Below are positions 25,192 to 33,672 of a stretch of 51,556 nucleotides of DNA, one piece after another. Origin of the DNA: Nitrospirota bacterium (GTDB lineage Bacteria > Nitrospirota > Thermodesulfovibrionia > UBA6902); NCBI GenBank assembly GCA_016222915.1, contig JACRQA010000154.1:1-51556 (forward strand), written 5' to 3'. Numbering within the stretch: the stretch's first letter is position 1; each line of letters opens with the position of its first letter. The notes under the pieces are model-generated. The model did no database searches, was not told the origin of the DNA, and saw only the letters and a list, made by a program, of their open reading frames with translations. The position numbers were made by a program, and so were the translations under genes.

Positions 25192-25275
25192 TTATTTTTT
25201 CTTCTTGGCGTCTTTTTTTACGTTTTTCTGTTTTGCGCTTTTCTCCTTGTCCTTCTTTCCGCCTTTATCTCCCAT
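25192..25275 (-). CDS. 27-residue Lys-rich small protein
   Basis: Too short for the ORF track. Minus-strand ATG at 25275 is preceded by an excellent ribosome-binding site (GAAGGAGGTGAAAAT). The protein starts MGDKGGKKDKEKSAKQKN and ends KKDAKKKK: 14 of 27 residues are Lys. Similar short basic proteins starting MGDKGSKKDK are, from memory, common in Gram-negative genomes, but no function is known to me. It could bind RNA or ribosomes. The ribosome-binding site and the match to that pattern are the evidence. Confidence 0.7.
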   Translation of the reverse strand: MGDKGGKKDKEKSAKQKNVKKDAKKKK

Positions 25276-25392
25276 ATATTTTCACCTCCTTCCCGAAGAA
25301 TTAAATTCAGTCCAAGAATTATAACCATCTTTGAGACAAAGATAAAGGGGAAAATACGGGTGGGGACATCCCTTGCGTTCTGATGTATAAGG

Positions 25393-25413
25393 TCTCCCCT
25401 TTACAAGGGGAGA
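25393..25413. repeat. Perfect 9-bp hairpin
   Basis: TCTCCCCTT, TAC, AAGGGGAGA. It lies just past the 3' end of the exonuclease gene on the minus strand. No T-run, so probably an intergenic repeat; it may still end transcription weakly. Confidence 0.6.
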
Positions 25414-25437
25414 TTTAGAGCGGTAAAGGAAGACAAT

Positions 25438-26295
25438 TCATCTGATCGCTTTAGTCACAGCTCTCAGCTCATGCAGTATGTCCTGAATCAAATCCGTACT
25501 GATCTTCTTTGAAATCCGGATGCTATCGATGAATCCGGGATCTTCCACTATATTTATTAAATCTGTCTTCTGAATAACATTATGGGGCGCCATGTTAAAT
25601 AGCTTTGCATACTTTTCCCTGATGTCAAACACCCTGCGGAAAACGGCCTTTCTGCCGTTTCGAAGTCTGCTGTAGCCGTTTATCTTCCGGTATTTGTCTT
25701 CCGGGTCCCTGGTGTAATTTTTGTTTTGGATTTGCAGATTCTTCAATAGAAAAGGCTCCAGTAATTTCTTCGCGTACAGTTTTGCCAGAATGACGTCTTT
25801 CAATGCAAGGAGGTATATTACGTCTTTGATGGCATAATCAAGTGCATCATCGGCAATAGGTCTTTTCCCCCAATTATGTTTCTGATATTTCTTTTTCTTT
25901 TCCAGGAAAATTCCAAGCTCATATGCAATTAATGAATGAAGGTCCTTCTTATCGTAATTAAGAAGCTCGGCAGCCGGTCTTAAATCGAGTATCGATTTTA
26001 TTTCTATACCGGTAGTGTTTTTCAGCAAAGACAAATCGCTCCCCGCATCATACATCACTTTCAGAACGTCTTTGTTCTCAAAGAGAAGTTTAAGGGTATC
26101 GATATCTATTTTGAACGGATCGATGATTATATTGTTAACGCCGTCGAAGACTTGTATCAGGCATAATTTTTCTCCGTAAGCATGTAAATTGGATTCCGCT
26201 TCTATATCCAGCGCGATAATATGAAGCCCTTTTTCTTCAAACTTCTTCAGGTAAGATCGAAGTTCTGCCTTGTTTTCAATTTTGATGAAATTCAC
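25438..26295 (-). CDS. RNase D-like 3'-5' exonuclease
   Basis: 285 residues with a DEDDy exonuclease domain: Exo I IALDIEAES (about 28-36), Exo II VMYDAGSDLSLLKN (about 99-112), and Exo III DDALDYAIKDVIYLLAL (about 158-174, Tyr and Asp present). The C-terminal 90 residues are helical and may be an HRDC-like nucleic-acid-binding domain, as in RNase D, but shorter (RNase D has two HRDC domains and about 370 residues). It probably trims RNA 3' ends such as tRNA precursors. The sequence before the start (CCGGAGATATTTGTG) contains GGAGA. It is followed downstream by the small Lys-rich gene. Confidence 0.82.
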   Translation of the reverse strand: MNFIKIENKAELRSYLKKFEEKGLHIIALDIEAESNLHAYGEKLCLIQVFDGVNNIIIDPFKIDIDTLKLLFENKDVLKVMYDAGSDLSLLKNTTGIEIKSILDLRPAAELLNYDKKDLHSLIAYELGIFLEKKKKYQKHNWGKRPIADDALDYAIKDVIYLLALKDVILAKLYAKKLLEPFLLKNLQIQNKNYTRDPEDKYRKINGYSRLRNGRKAVFRRVFDIREKYAKLFNMAPHNVIQKTDLINIVEDPGFIDSIRISKKISTDLIQDILHELRAVTKAIR

Positions 26296-26380
26296 AAATA
26301 TCTCCGGTCCGGCAATTAATCACCGATATAATAACAGACCATGCTAAGCAATTTAAGCCGGGTCCAAGGATGCAGTTTTA

Positions 26381-26941
26381 TTATTTACCGGCAGGATTAA
26401 ATGAGCGCTCCAACAGCTCATCAATCGCCTGCCTGCCTTCATCACTCAAATAACGCGTGCCGGTGACGGCTATTGTTTTATGATTTATGACTGGTTCTTC
26501 CGTTACCCATTCATTATGCACCCAGGATACCCATTCTTTCCTGTCCTGCTCAAATAAATATACGGGCCGGTTGAACAGCTTTGCCAGTTCCACGCCCCAG
26601 CCGGTGCCGCCCTTGACCGTCCCGTTCGACAACAGCCATCCCACGGCAAAGACCTGGTAACCGTTATTGACGATGTGGAACAATACCTGAAAAATTTTCT
26701 GCATCATGGGCGTTGTGGCAAATGAGCGTTCCATGCGCTTCCTTATGATGTCCGGCCCGACGACGCCACGGGACAGCTCCTCATCGGACAATATTTTCAG
26801 GCCCTTGTCACGGCTTATCTCATGCCCTTCAAAATTAAGTGTTACTTCCTGCATGCCCCACTTCTCCGCGGCCTTTCCGAAATATTCCTCAGTGCCTTTG
26901 TGGCCGCCTGTATACATTGTGACTTTTTTAGGATCTAACAT
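26381..26941 (-). CDS. SLOG/Rossmann-type nucleotide-binding-like protein
   Basis: 186 residues. The opening VTMYTGGHKGTEEYFGKAAEKWG resembles the first strand and Gly-rich loop of SLOG-superfamily proteins, and GTVKGGTGWGVELAKLFNRPVYLFEQ resembles their second loop, where a gene product is assigned to its nucleotide ligand. The C-terminus reads HKTIAVTGTRYLSDEGRQAIDELL. No catalytic PGGxGTxxE motif of cytokinin-forming LOG is present. SLOG domains bind nucleotides or nucleotide-derived signals; ligand here unknown. AAAGGAGAAGATC precedes the ATG. It lies 85 bases upstream of the exonuclease gene on the same strand. Confidence 0.55.
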   Translation of the reverse strand: MLDPKKVTMYTGGHKGTEEYFGKAAEKWGMQEVTLNFEGHEISRDKGLKILSDEELSRGVVGPDIIRKRMERSFATTPMMQKIFQVLFHIVNNGYQVFAVGWLLSNGTVKGGTGWGVELAKLFNRPVYLFEQDRKEWVSWVHNEWVTEEPVINHKTIAVTGTRYLSDEGRQAIDELLERSFNPAGK

Positions 26942-27134
26942 GATCTTCTCCTTTTATAAATGTATTCCTTGAATCAATGCCATTGTATAGGATACAGGAT
27001 AGAATTTTGATTTGTAAAATTAAGACGGCAGCAACAGTGTCACGCCGGGAGAGTAAGTCCTGAATAATTGAGCGTCAGTTCGGGAAATTACATTATTACA
27101 ATGCAAATTAACTGCAGCCGATGGCGGGAGACGG

Positions 27135-27617
27135 TCACTTCATTTGCTTGTTTAAGGCAGCATTAACATGTTCGATCAGTTTACTTTCAATGTACCCCTT
27201 TGACTGGCAAGCTACCCATCCTACAAACGTAGCATGCCACCACAATGAGGCCTTGAATGCTGCGCTTATATGCATCGTTGTTTTGCCGTCATCCGTTTCC
27301 TTGATGAACGTATTGAATTTACCTAACATTGCATGATAAACATAAAAACCGCCGGGGGCGCCGCAGTCACAATAATCCGACAAATACTGGAAGCCCTCGT
27401 ACGGGACCTTTATTTCTTCCGTTTCTATTAGCCCTGAATTATCAGTCCCTTCTTTAACCGGTATCTTCTCTTTTTTGAAAAACTCTTTCACCGATCCGGC
27501 TGTCCGGTCATACTTTGCATTAAAAGTCCCGGTGGACTGAACATCATGCAACAGAGGCGGCACGGTTGCGCAACCTGCAATAAAAAAGCTCATTGCAACA
27601 ATTAACAATCTCTTCAT
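27135..27617 (-). CDS. Lipoprotein of unknown function
   Basis: 160 residues. The N-terminus MKRLLIVAMSFFIAGCATVPP is a clear lipoprotein signal with lipobox IAGC, Cys16 lipidated; Ala follows, favouring outer-membrane placement by the Lol rule. The mature part contains YSDYC-type sequence SDYCDCGAPGGFYVYH (three Cys) and ends VNAALNKQMK. I do not recognise a family; a DUF of small periplasmic lipoproteins is likely. Located between the SLOG-type and phosphohexomutase genes on the same strand with gaps over 140 bases, so probably its own unit. Confidence 0.75.
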   Translation of the reverse strand: MKRLLIVAMSFFIAGCATVPPLLHDVQSTGTFNAKYDRTAGSVKEFFKKEKIPVKEGTDNSGLIETEEIKVPYEGFQYLSDYCDCGAPGGFYVYHAMLGKFNTFIKETDDGKTTMHISAAFKASLWWHATFVGWVACQSKGYIESKLIEHVNAALNKQMK

Positions 27618-27763
27618 GGCCGGGCCTTCTTCATATAAGGTTCATTCCGTCTCGATGCTGCAATTGCATCAAGTATCTGATTTATAACAAGGTATTAATA
27701 TTAACGGCGCATCCCGGATTATTCTTTACCGGATTGTATTCATGGCGGGGTCGCGTGTATCTG

Positions 27764-29398
27764 CTAACACAGTCCAAGGGCCTCCCTGGTCATTTTTTCA
27801 GCAGTCTCAAAAACAGCCCTTTTTCCTTCCTCTGTCCTGGCCTCAATATAAAACCTCACCTTCGGCTCTGTCCCGGACGGCCTGATCATCAACCATGACC
27901 CGTCATCAAATACGAGCTTGGTCCCGTCAACTGTGATTACATCCCTTACAGTCCTCCGGTCCCCGTTTACTTCGATAACGCTTCCCTCTTTATACTTCTC
28001 CCTTATTGAGGAAAGCTTATTGATCAATATCTCTCCGGCCAGGGCGCGTTCCACCTCGATGCCGGAGCGGTCGGGATAGTAGTGTCCGAATTCGGACATG
28101 ATGTCTTTCAGGTAGTCGCTCAGGTTCTTGCCTGTCACCGCCATCATTTCAATGGCAATCAGTATTCCGAACAGGGCGTCTTTCTCCAGTGTGTGGTTGA
28201 AGCCGGAAATGCCGTCTGATTCTTCAAAACATACTATGGCCCTTTCCTGAGAATTCCTTAACATATACGGTCTGAAGTTCTTGAACCCTACCCTGGTCTC
28301 CCTGATGGGGATGTCCAATTTCTTTGCTATGGCATTGACCAGATTGCTGGTCCCCACGGATTTCACAGCCATTCCCGATATGCCTTTATGAACATGAAGA
28401 AAGTGTAAGGCCATCGCGCCGAAATAGTTCATCGGAATTATCATGCTGTCATCGGCATGGCGTATACGGTCGCCGTCAGGATCGAGAATGACTCCGAGCT
28501 TAAATGCCGCTTTGCTTTCTTTTAAAATATTTCTCAGACCTTTCATGTTGCTGTCGGACGGCTCAGGAGCGACCCCTCCAAAAAGATAATCATCCTCTGT
28601 GCGCAGATATTTTATTTTATGGTTTTTACCTATGATCCTCTCGATGCGTCCCCTGGTTGCACCGTGAACGTTATCGATACATATAACACAATCTTCTCTC
28701 TCAATAAATCCCCTGATTTTTTGAATGTCCAGAGTCTTTCTCTCAGCAATGTATTTCACATACAGGTCCGTCAGGTCTATTTTTTCAACATTGTCCGGCT
28801 CTGCTGTACCGGGGACCAGGGATTCGCCCATCATTCTGTTGGCGATCTCTTCAATCTTGGTAGTAATTTCAGGCCCTGCAGGGCCGCCGTCAGATGGGTT
28901 GAATTTAAAACCTCCATAGTTTGCAGGATTGTGAGAAGGGGTAAGATTTATCGAGCATGCCGCGTTCAGCATTTCAATTCCCGCTGAAAATTCCGGGGTG
29001 GCAGCCTCTCCCGCATACCAGGTCTTTATCCCGTCCCGCTGTAGCAGCCTGATCACTTCCCCTGCAAAAGCAGGCCCGAGAAACCGGTTATCATGTCCGA
29101 CGATCACTCCCCTTTGCTTTATTTCTTCAAAACCGGACACCCCCATGGCCCCCATGACGGAAGGACTGTTTTCCCTGAACATGCTGATGATGGCTGACGT
29201 CACTACCCGCACATTGTTGAACGTATAATCCGTGCCGATCTCGCCCCTCCATCCCGAGGTGCCGAACACAACCCTGGTCGGAGCATTATTTTCCCTGGCA
29301 AATTTCTCTATTATTGACAGCAAGCCCCTGTTAGCCGAGACATCCGAAAGTATCGCTTTCCAGCAGGCAGCTGCATTTTCAAATCCGTGGATCATCAT
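27764..29398 (-). CDS. Phosphoglucomutase/phosphomannomutase
   Basis: 544-residue alpha-D-phosphohexomutase interconverting hexose 1- and 6-phosphates in the cytoplasm. Four signature loops: catalytic Ser in LTPSHNPANYGGFK (about 154), metal-binding DPDGDRIRH (about 302), sugar-binding FEESDGIS (about 395), and phosphate-binding RPSGTEPKVRFYIEA (about 506). The length and arginine in DGDRI match the long PGM-like group. Two ATG codons overlap a GGAGGG site; 29395 has the better spacing but 29398 is kept. Supplies activated sugar for polysaccharide or glycogen pathways; no such genes are adjacent. Confidence 0.9.
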   Translation of the reverse strand: MMIHGFENAAACWKAILSDVSANRGLLSIIEKFARENNAPTRVVFGTSGWRGEIGTDYTFNNVRVVTSAIISMFRENSPSVMGAMGVSGFEEIKQRGVIVGHDNRFLGPAFAGEVIRLLQRDGIKTWYAGEAATPEFSAGIEMLNAACSINLTPSHNPANYGGFKFNPSDGGPAGPEITTKIEEIANRMMGESLVPGTAEPDNVEKIDLTDLYVKYIAERKTLDIQKIRGFIEREDCVICIDNVHGATRGRIERIIGKNHKIKYLRTEDDYLFGGVAPEPSDSNMKGLRNILKESKAAFKLGVILDPDGDRIRHADDSMIIPMNYFGAMALHFLHVHKGISGMAVKSVGTSNLVNAIAKKLDIPIRETRVGFKNFRPYMLRNSQERAIVCFEESDGISGFNHTLEKDALFGILIAIEMMAVTGKNLSDYLKDIMSEFGHYYPDRSGIEVERALAGEILINKLSSIREKYKEGSVIEVNGDRRTVRDVITVDGTKLVFDDGSWLMIRPSGTEPKVRFYIEARTEEGKRAVFETAEKMTREALGLC

Positions 29399-29557
29399 CC
29401 CTCCTGGCGTATAAATAATTAAATATCTTCATCCACTGCAGAGGCAACCTCTTTGTGGCCGACCATAGAAATAGTCTGGAAACGAATATTACGTACTATA
29501 TTATCATATGATATTTTCTATTTGTCTTCATCGAAATAATAAGTTAAAATTATTGCC

Positions 29558-30001
29558 ATGATCATAGCCGTCATAGGCGCAGGTTCCTGCAGTAAAGAAA
29601 TATATGGCATAGCCGAAGAAGCCGGCAAACTGATCGCCATGAACGGCGCCGTGCTCATGACCGGGGGCCTTGGGGGAGTAATGGAGGCCGCGTCAAAAGG
29701 GGCACAGGAGGAAGGCGGTATCACCATCGGGATACTTCCCGGTTTCAGTAAAGATGAAGCAAACACGTATGTAGACATCCCGATAGCAACGGGGCTCAGC
29801 CACGCGAGAAATGCCGTTATCGCACGTTCCGCAGATGCCTTGATCGCTATTGCCGGGGAATACGGCACGCTTTCCGAAATAGCCATAGCCTTAAAGCTCG
29901 GAAAACCGGTCATCGGCATTAAAACATGGGACACCATCGCAGGTGTCATTCATGTTAATACACCTGCGGAAGCGATAAACGAAATATCCAGGTTTATATA
30001 G
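29558..30001 (+). CDS. LOG/TIGR00725-like Rossmann-fold protein
   Basis: 147 residues. IAVIGAGSCSKEIYGIAEEAGKLIA and GAVLMTGGLGGVMEAASKGA form the nucleotide-binding loops; GEYGTLSEIAIALKLGKPVIGI replaces the PGGxGTxxE catalytic motif of LOG phosphoribohydrolases with AGEYGTLSE, in which the Gly-Thr and Glu are kept. This is the short (about 150-residue) uncharacterised branch of the LOG/lysine-decarboxylase-like family. It may hydrolyse or bind a nucleotide. It stands between divergent genes. The start lacks a strong ribosome-binding site (AAAATTATTGCC). Confidence 0.8.
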   Translation: MIIAVIGAGSCSKEIYGIAEEAGKLIAMNGAVLMTGGLGGVMEAASKGAQEEGGITIGILPGFSKDEANTYVDIPIATGLSHARNAVIARSADALIAIAGEYGTLSEIAIALKLGKPVIGIKTWDTIAGVIHVNTPAEAINEISRFI

Positions 30002-30057
30002 TAACTGCATGGGAAGCCGGTGAAGTGCATTCATTGGGACATAACCTTCCATGCCCA

Positions 30058-31530
30058 TCATGCAAAAGCATAATCATTGTAAGCCATCAAAGTCAGGATA
30101 GTCGATATCCTCACGCGCCTTTGAAAAACCCTGGGCAGTATCTTAAGAATAAATATCGACCTTTTGAAGTTGAATGAAAAAAGCAGGGTACACAGCCTTA
30201 GAGCAAACAGCAGCCGGTACTTGAATCTAATGGGATCAACATCGTTTGAGTGCCTCCAGAAATCGGTGTCCCAGTAATACATGAGCTTTTTATAAATGGA
30301 ACTAAACGAATAAACTTCCCTGAGCACCCGCTTATGCCCTTCCAGCAGCTCCTCGGGGGTCAGGCGGGCCGGAGAAAATACAACACTTTTCGCGTCGTAC
30401 TTGTCCCAGTCCTTATGGAGTATCCGGCCCTCTTCTTCAAGACGCTTGAAAAGCCTTGTGCCCGGAAACGGGGTCATGATGTTGATCAGCGGCATCAGCA
30501 ACCCTGTATCATCAATAAACTTTATCAGCTCATCAAATGATGTCTGCGTGTCCGAGTCATATCCCAGGATAAAAGACCCGTGGACCAATATGCCGTATGA
30601 CTGGATTTTCCTGATGGCCTCGTAATAGTCGTGCCGGAGATTGATCCCCTTGTCCATGCTCGAAAGGTTTTCCCTGGATATGGATTCAAGCCCGATTAAA
30701 ATAGAGCCGCACCCGCTGTCCTTCATTAATCTAAGCAGCTCATCTTCTTTTGATATATTGATCGACGCCTGGCATGACCAGTTGATATTATGTTCCTTCA
30801 AAGCGATAAACAGCTCCCGCGCAAATTTCCTGTTTGAAATAATATTGTCATCGGCAAAGAAAATGGACCTCTTCTTGAACCCGGCATCAGTGCCCAGAAC
30901 ATCCTTTATCTCCTGCGATATCTGACCGATGGTCCTGTTCCTTATCTTCTGACCGTCATAGGCGTGGACCGAGCAGAATTCACAATGAAACGGGCACCCC
31001 TTTGTGGTCTGAACAATATCGGAAAAATACCTGTCCTTCGAGAGAGCCGTCCTCACCGCAACGGGAAAGGCGGTCAAGTCAGCCTTCTTCTCCGCTTTAT
31101 AAATCTTTTTAAGACCACCGTTCCGGGCATCCGCCAAGAGCGTTGGCCACACCTCTTCAGCTTCACCCACTACAATGGAATCACTATGCATGAGGGCCTC
31201 TTCACTGCACATCGAAGGATGTATCCCCCCAAGGACGGTCTTTACTCCTCTCTGACGGAAGGCCCCGGATATCTGATATGCCCTTTTTGCAAACATGGTC
31301 CTTACGCTGATCCCTGCAAGGTCCGCGCCCCAGCCGTAATCGATGTCCTCTATGTTTTCATCAAACACCCTGATTTCATGTTCCGGCGGGGTCAATGAAA
31401 CAAGAGTGGGAATGGCGAGCAGATAAGAAAAATATTTTCTTGTAAGCAGAAAACCGGAGAAAAATTTATAATCGTAAAAGCTCTTTCCCGTATCAGAACT
31501 GTTCCTTGGAATAACTAAAGCGATCTTCAT
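30058..31530 (-). CDS. B12-binding-domain radical SAM protein (DUF4070 type)
   Basis: 490 residues. The N-terminal about 140 residues form a cobalamin-binding-like Rossmann domain (GGIHPSMCSEEALMHSDSIVVGEAEE). The radical SAM cluster motif is CPFHCEFC (Cys169/173/176). The tail (SPARLTPEELLEGHKRVLREVYS) matches the C-terminal region found in HpnP-like methylases and related enzymes. Classical DxHxxG cobalamin ligand is not visible. Members methylate or rearrange unactivated carbons, for example in hopanoid or tetrapyrrole chemistry; the substrate here is unknown and no hopanoid genes are near. The start ATG AAG ATC lies in a 125-base divergent region shared with the NagA-like gene. Confidence 0.85.
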   Translation of the reverse strand: MKIALVIPRNSSDTGKSFYDYKFFSGFLLTRKYFSYLLAIPTLVSLTPPEHEIRVFDENIEDIDYGWGADLAGISVRTMFAKRAYQISGAFRQRGVKTVLGGIHPSMCSEEALMHSDSIVVGEAEEVWPTLLADARNGGLKKIYKAEKKADLTAFPVAVRTALSKDRYFSDIVQTTKGCPFHCEFCSVHAYDGQKIRNRTIGQISQEIKDVLGTDAGFKKRSIFFADDNIISNRKFARELFIALKEHNINWSCQASINISKEDELLRLMKDSGCGSILIGLESISRENLSSMDKGINLRHDYYEAIRKIQSYGILVHGSFILGYDSDTQTSFDELIKFIDDTGLLMPLINIMTPFPGTRLFKRLEEEGRILHKDWDKYDAKSVVFSPARLTPEELLEGHKRVLREVYSFSSIYKKLMYYWDTDFWRHSNDVDPIRFKYRLLFALRLCTLLFSFNFKRSIFILKILPRVFQRRVRISTILTLMAYNDYAFA

Positions 31531-31655
31531 AAATTATAAAAAGTTTAACATACGTAAGCGGGACAAAACAGCAATGCCCCTGGACCAGGTTTTTTAAATT
31601 ATATCTTGCAGTAATTATGTCCGGGGGACACAAAACACTGTGTTAAGATATCACC

Positions 31656-32537
31656 ATGAAAATAATTGATATCCATACCCACGGTATCGGCGGCTTTGAT
31701 ACCAGGACAGCATCAGAAGAACACATACTTAAGATCGCCGAAATACAGGGAAGCCTCGGAGTTTCCGGAATCGTCCCTACTGTATACCCTTCCACAATCG
31801 ATGCCATGCGTGAAAACATGCATGCAATCAAAAAGGCATTAGCAAAGCAAACCTGCGCAGGAGTCACAAGCCAAATCCCGGAAGCAAAAATCATCGGCAT
31901 TCATCTTGAAGGGCCGTTTCTTAATCCGTCCAAATGCGGGGCCCTCGGTCCGGCTTCATTCATAAAAGCCACTGAGTATAATCTCAATAAATTGATTGAT
32001 GGGTTCGAAGATGTAATAAAGATAATAACTATCGCGCCTGAAATGGAAGGTGCGATTGACATCATCAAAGCAACTTCCCGCAAGGGCATCATTGCAAGCA
32101 TGGGACATTCGGACTCCTCTTATGCAGAAGCGGAAGCCGGTTTCCGCGCAGGAGCGCGCTGTGTCACGCACATCTTCAACGCGATGAGAGGGCTCCACCA
32201 CAGAGAGCCTGGACTTGCCGGTTTCGGACTGATGAATTCCGATATTTATATCGAAGTCATTGCAGACCCGTTCCATCTCGACAGAAGAATAATGGAATTT
32301 ATTTTTTCAGTCAAGAATACTGACAAGATTATCATTATCTCAGATTCGGTCCAAGCCACGAACACGGTCCGGCCGCCACATAGAATACGCAATGAAGACG
32401 ACATCCTCCTCGGAGGCTCCTTGACGATAAAAGAAGCGGCAGAACAATTGATTCGTGAAGGACTGGACCAGGCCATTGTCATTAAATCGCTATCCGAGAA
32501 TCCCCGGGAATATTTGCAACTTGGTTTTATTCAATAA
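31656..32537 (+). CDS. NagA-like deacetylase, catalytic core only
   Basis: 293 residues matching the TIM-barrel of N-acetylglucosamine-6-phosphate deacetylase: IIDIHTHGIGGFD, metal-binding HLEGPF, GHSDSSYAEAEAGFRAGA, THIFNAM, REPGLAGFG, IADPFHLD and catalytic Asp in ISDSVQAT. Compared with E. coli NagA (about 380 residues) it begins at the FIDVQLNG position and stops at the YPARAIG position, so the whole small beta-sandwich domain, made from both ends, is absent. Metal and catalytic residues remain. It may be a working minimal enzyme or act on another acetylated sugar. The start has a weak ribosome-binding site, and the upstream frame does not continue the missing part. Confidence 0.75.
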   Translation: MKIIDIHTHGIGGFDTRTASEEHILKIAEIQGSLGVSGIVPTVYPSTIDAMRENMHAIKKALAKQTCAGVTSQIPEAKIIGIHLEGPFLNPSKCGALGPASFIKATEYNLNKLIDGFEDVIKIITIAPEMEGAIDIIKATSRKGIIASMGHSDSSYAEAEAGFRAGARCVTHIFNAMRGLHHREPGLAGFGLMNSDIYIEVIADPFHLDRRIMEFIFSVKNTDKIIIISDSVQATNTVRPPHRIRNEDDILLGGSLTIKEAAEQLIREGLDQAIVIKSLSENPREYLQLGFIQ

Positions 32538-32659
32538 GGCCGCTTCGGTTGATAGTACATTCACGATGGTGCAATCGGAAGTGGTCCCTGGACCAAACTG
32601 TTCTTTGCGGTCTTGCGCAGCCATGCTGATTTGTAAATTTTATATGTGTTAAATCTATC

Positions 32660-32688
32660 TTGACTTATTGTATTTTTTACTATATATA
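32660..32688 (+). promoter_or_regulatory. Sigma-70 promoter of the PilZ-SOR gene
   Basis: TTGACT, 17 bases, TATATA, about 70 bases before the ATG at 32759. Close to the vegetative consensus; an overlapping TATAAA is possible. Confidence 0.6.
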
Positions 32689-32758
32689 AATATCATGAAT
32701 TATTTTATTATAGAACGCTGACCGCTATAATTTATATCAGCAGTTGAATAATTGAATT

Positions 32759-33538
32759 ATGAAAAAAAGAGCTATCGATAGAATCCCTGCAAATCTCAAG
32801 GCAGAATTTTTCTGGAGTGACAGGGTCAACACCGGACATATACTCGACCTGTCGGAAAACGGCTTCCTTATAAAGACTGACTCATGCCCTCTCATAAAGG
32901 CGAAATTCGATCTTAACATTGTCCTTCAGGATGATGTCCTTAAGGTCCCCGTTAAAGTCCGAAGGATAGTAAAGAATGATAATAACTATGATGCCATAGG
33001 AGTGGAAATAGTTAACCCGCCAAAAGAGTATCTTGAATATGTAGATTCGCTAAGGTGGGAACGGATCAAGGGAGTTAAAACAAGCGGGCAAACAATAAAG
33101 CTCTATGTCTGCAAAATATGTCATCACATTGCATTTGATCGCGCACCGCTAAATTGCCCCATCTGCAGCTCGACAATTGAGAGTTTTGAGAAGGCCCCTG
33201 AAGCTATTAAAAAACCGGACGACTTTTCCGAGCTCTCTGAATTCGAGAAGAAACATATTCCCGTAATTAACATCTTGAAGGAAAATGGATATGTCAATGC
33301 TCACATAACTGTCGGAGAGATAAATCATGAGATGAATATTGATGACCATATTTCACATATTGATTTTTATTACAATGCCCCCTTTATTAATAAAAAGTGC
33401 ATATCGAGACTGAGTTTTAATTGCGAGAAAATGCATCCTTCAACAACCCTACGCTTCGATAATGCAACCCAGGGAGTACTGACAGTCATCAGCAACTGCA
33501 GCGCCCACGGAAACTGGCTGTCCAAAATCACAATCTAG
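32759..33538 (+). CDS. PilZ / rubredoxin-like / superoxide-reductase-like fusion protein
   Basis: 259 residues, three parts. PilZ (1-98): RAIDR at 4-8 and DLSENG at 30-35 are intact RxxxR and DxSxxG c-di-GMP motifs. Rubredoxin/rubrerythrin-like knuckles (about 115-140): LYVCKICHH and NCPICSS (Cys118/121/133/136). C-terminal domain (about 160-259) matches the desulfoferrodoxin/neelaredoxin iron site: EKKHIPVI (His166, Lys165), VGEINHEM (His190), DDHISHI (His197) and SNCSAHGNW (Cys247, His250), so four His and one Cys are kept. The Glu two residues before His166 in typical EKHxP is Lys here. Predicted: a cytosolic iron protein scavenging superoxide or sensing iron/redox, tied to c-di-GMP. It stands alone with its own promoter. 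Confidence 0.8.
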   Translation: MKKRAIDRIPANLKAEFFWSDRVNTGHILDLSENGFLIKTDSCPLIKAKFDLNIVLQDDVLKVPVKVRRIVKNDNNYDAIGVEIVNPPKEYLEYVDSLRWERIKGVKTSGQTIKLYVCKICHHIAFDRAPLNCPICSSTIESFEKAPEAIKKPDDFSELSEFEKKHIPVINILKENGYVNAHITVGEINHEMNIDDHISHIDFYYNAPFINKKCISRLSFNCEKMHPSTTLRFDNATQGVLTVISNCSAHGNWLSKITI

Positions 33539-33672
33539 CATAATTCCATCATTGTTGTGTAAATTGAATTTGACTCTGAGAACAGTGTTTTTCTGCGCTT
33601 TCCCTTCCGGTCCGTTTTAATTATTTGCATCTGCAAATGAGGCATGATATCCTTTTTCAAAGGAGGTTTGTT

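Noticed and set aside
25053-25304. 83-codon plus-strand frame
   Set aside because: It is antisense to the Lys-rich small gene and a hairpin; it has no ribosome-binding site and the composition is Phe/Ser/Leu-rich as expected from an antisense frame.
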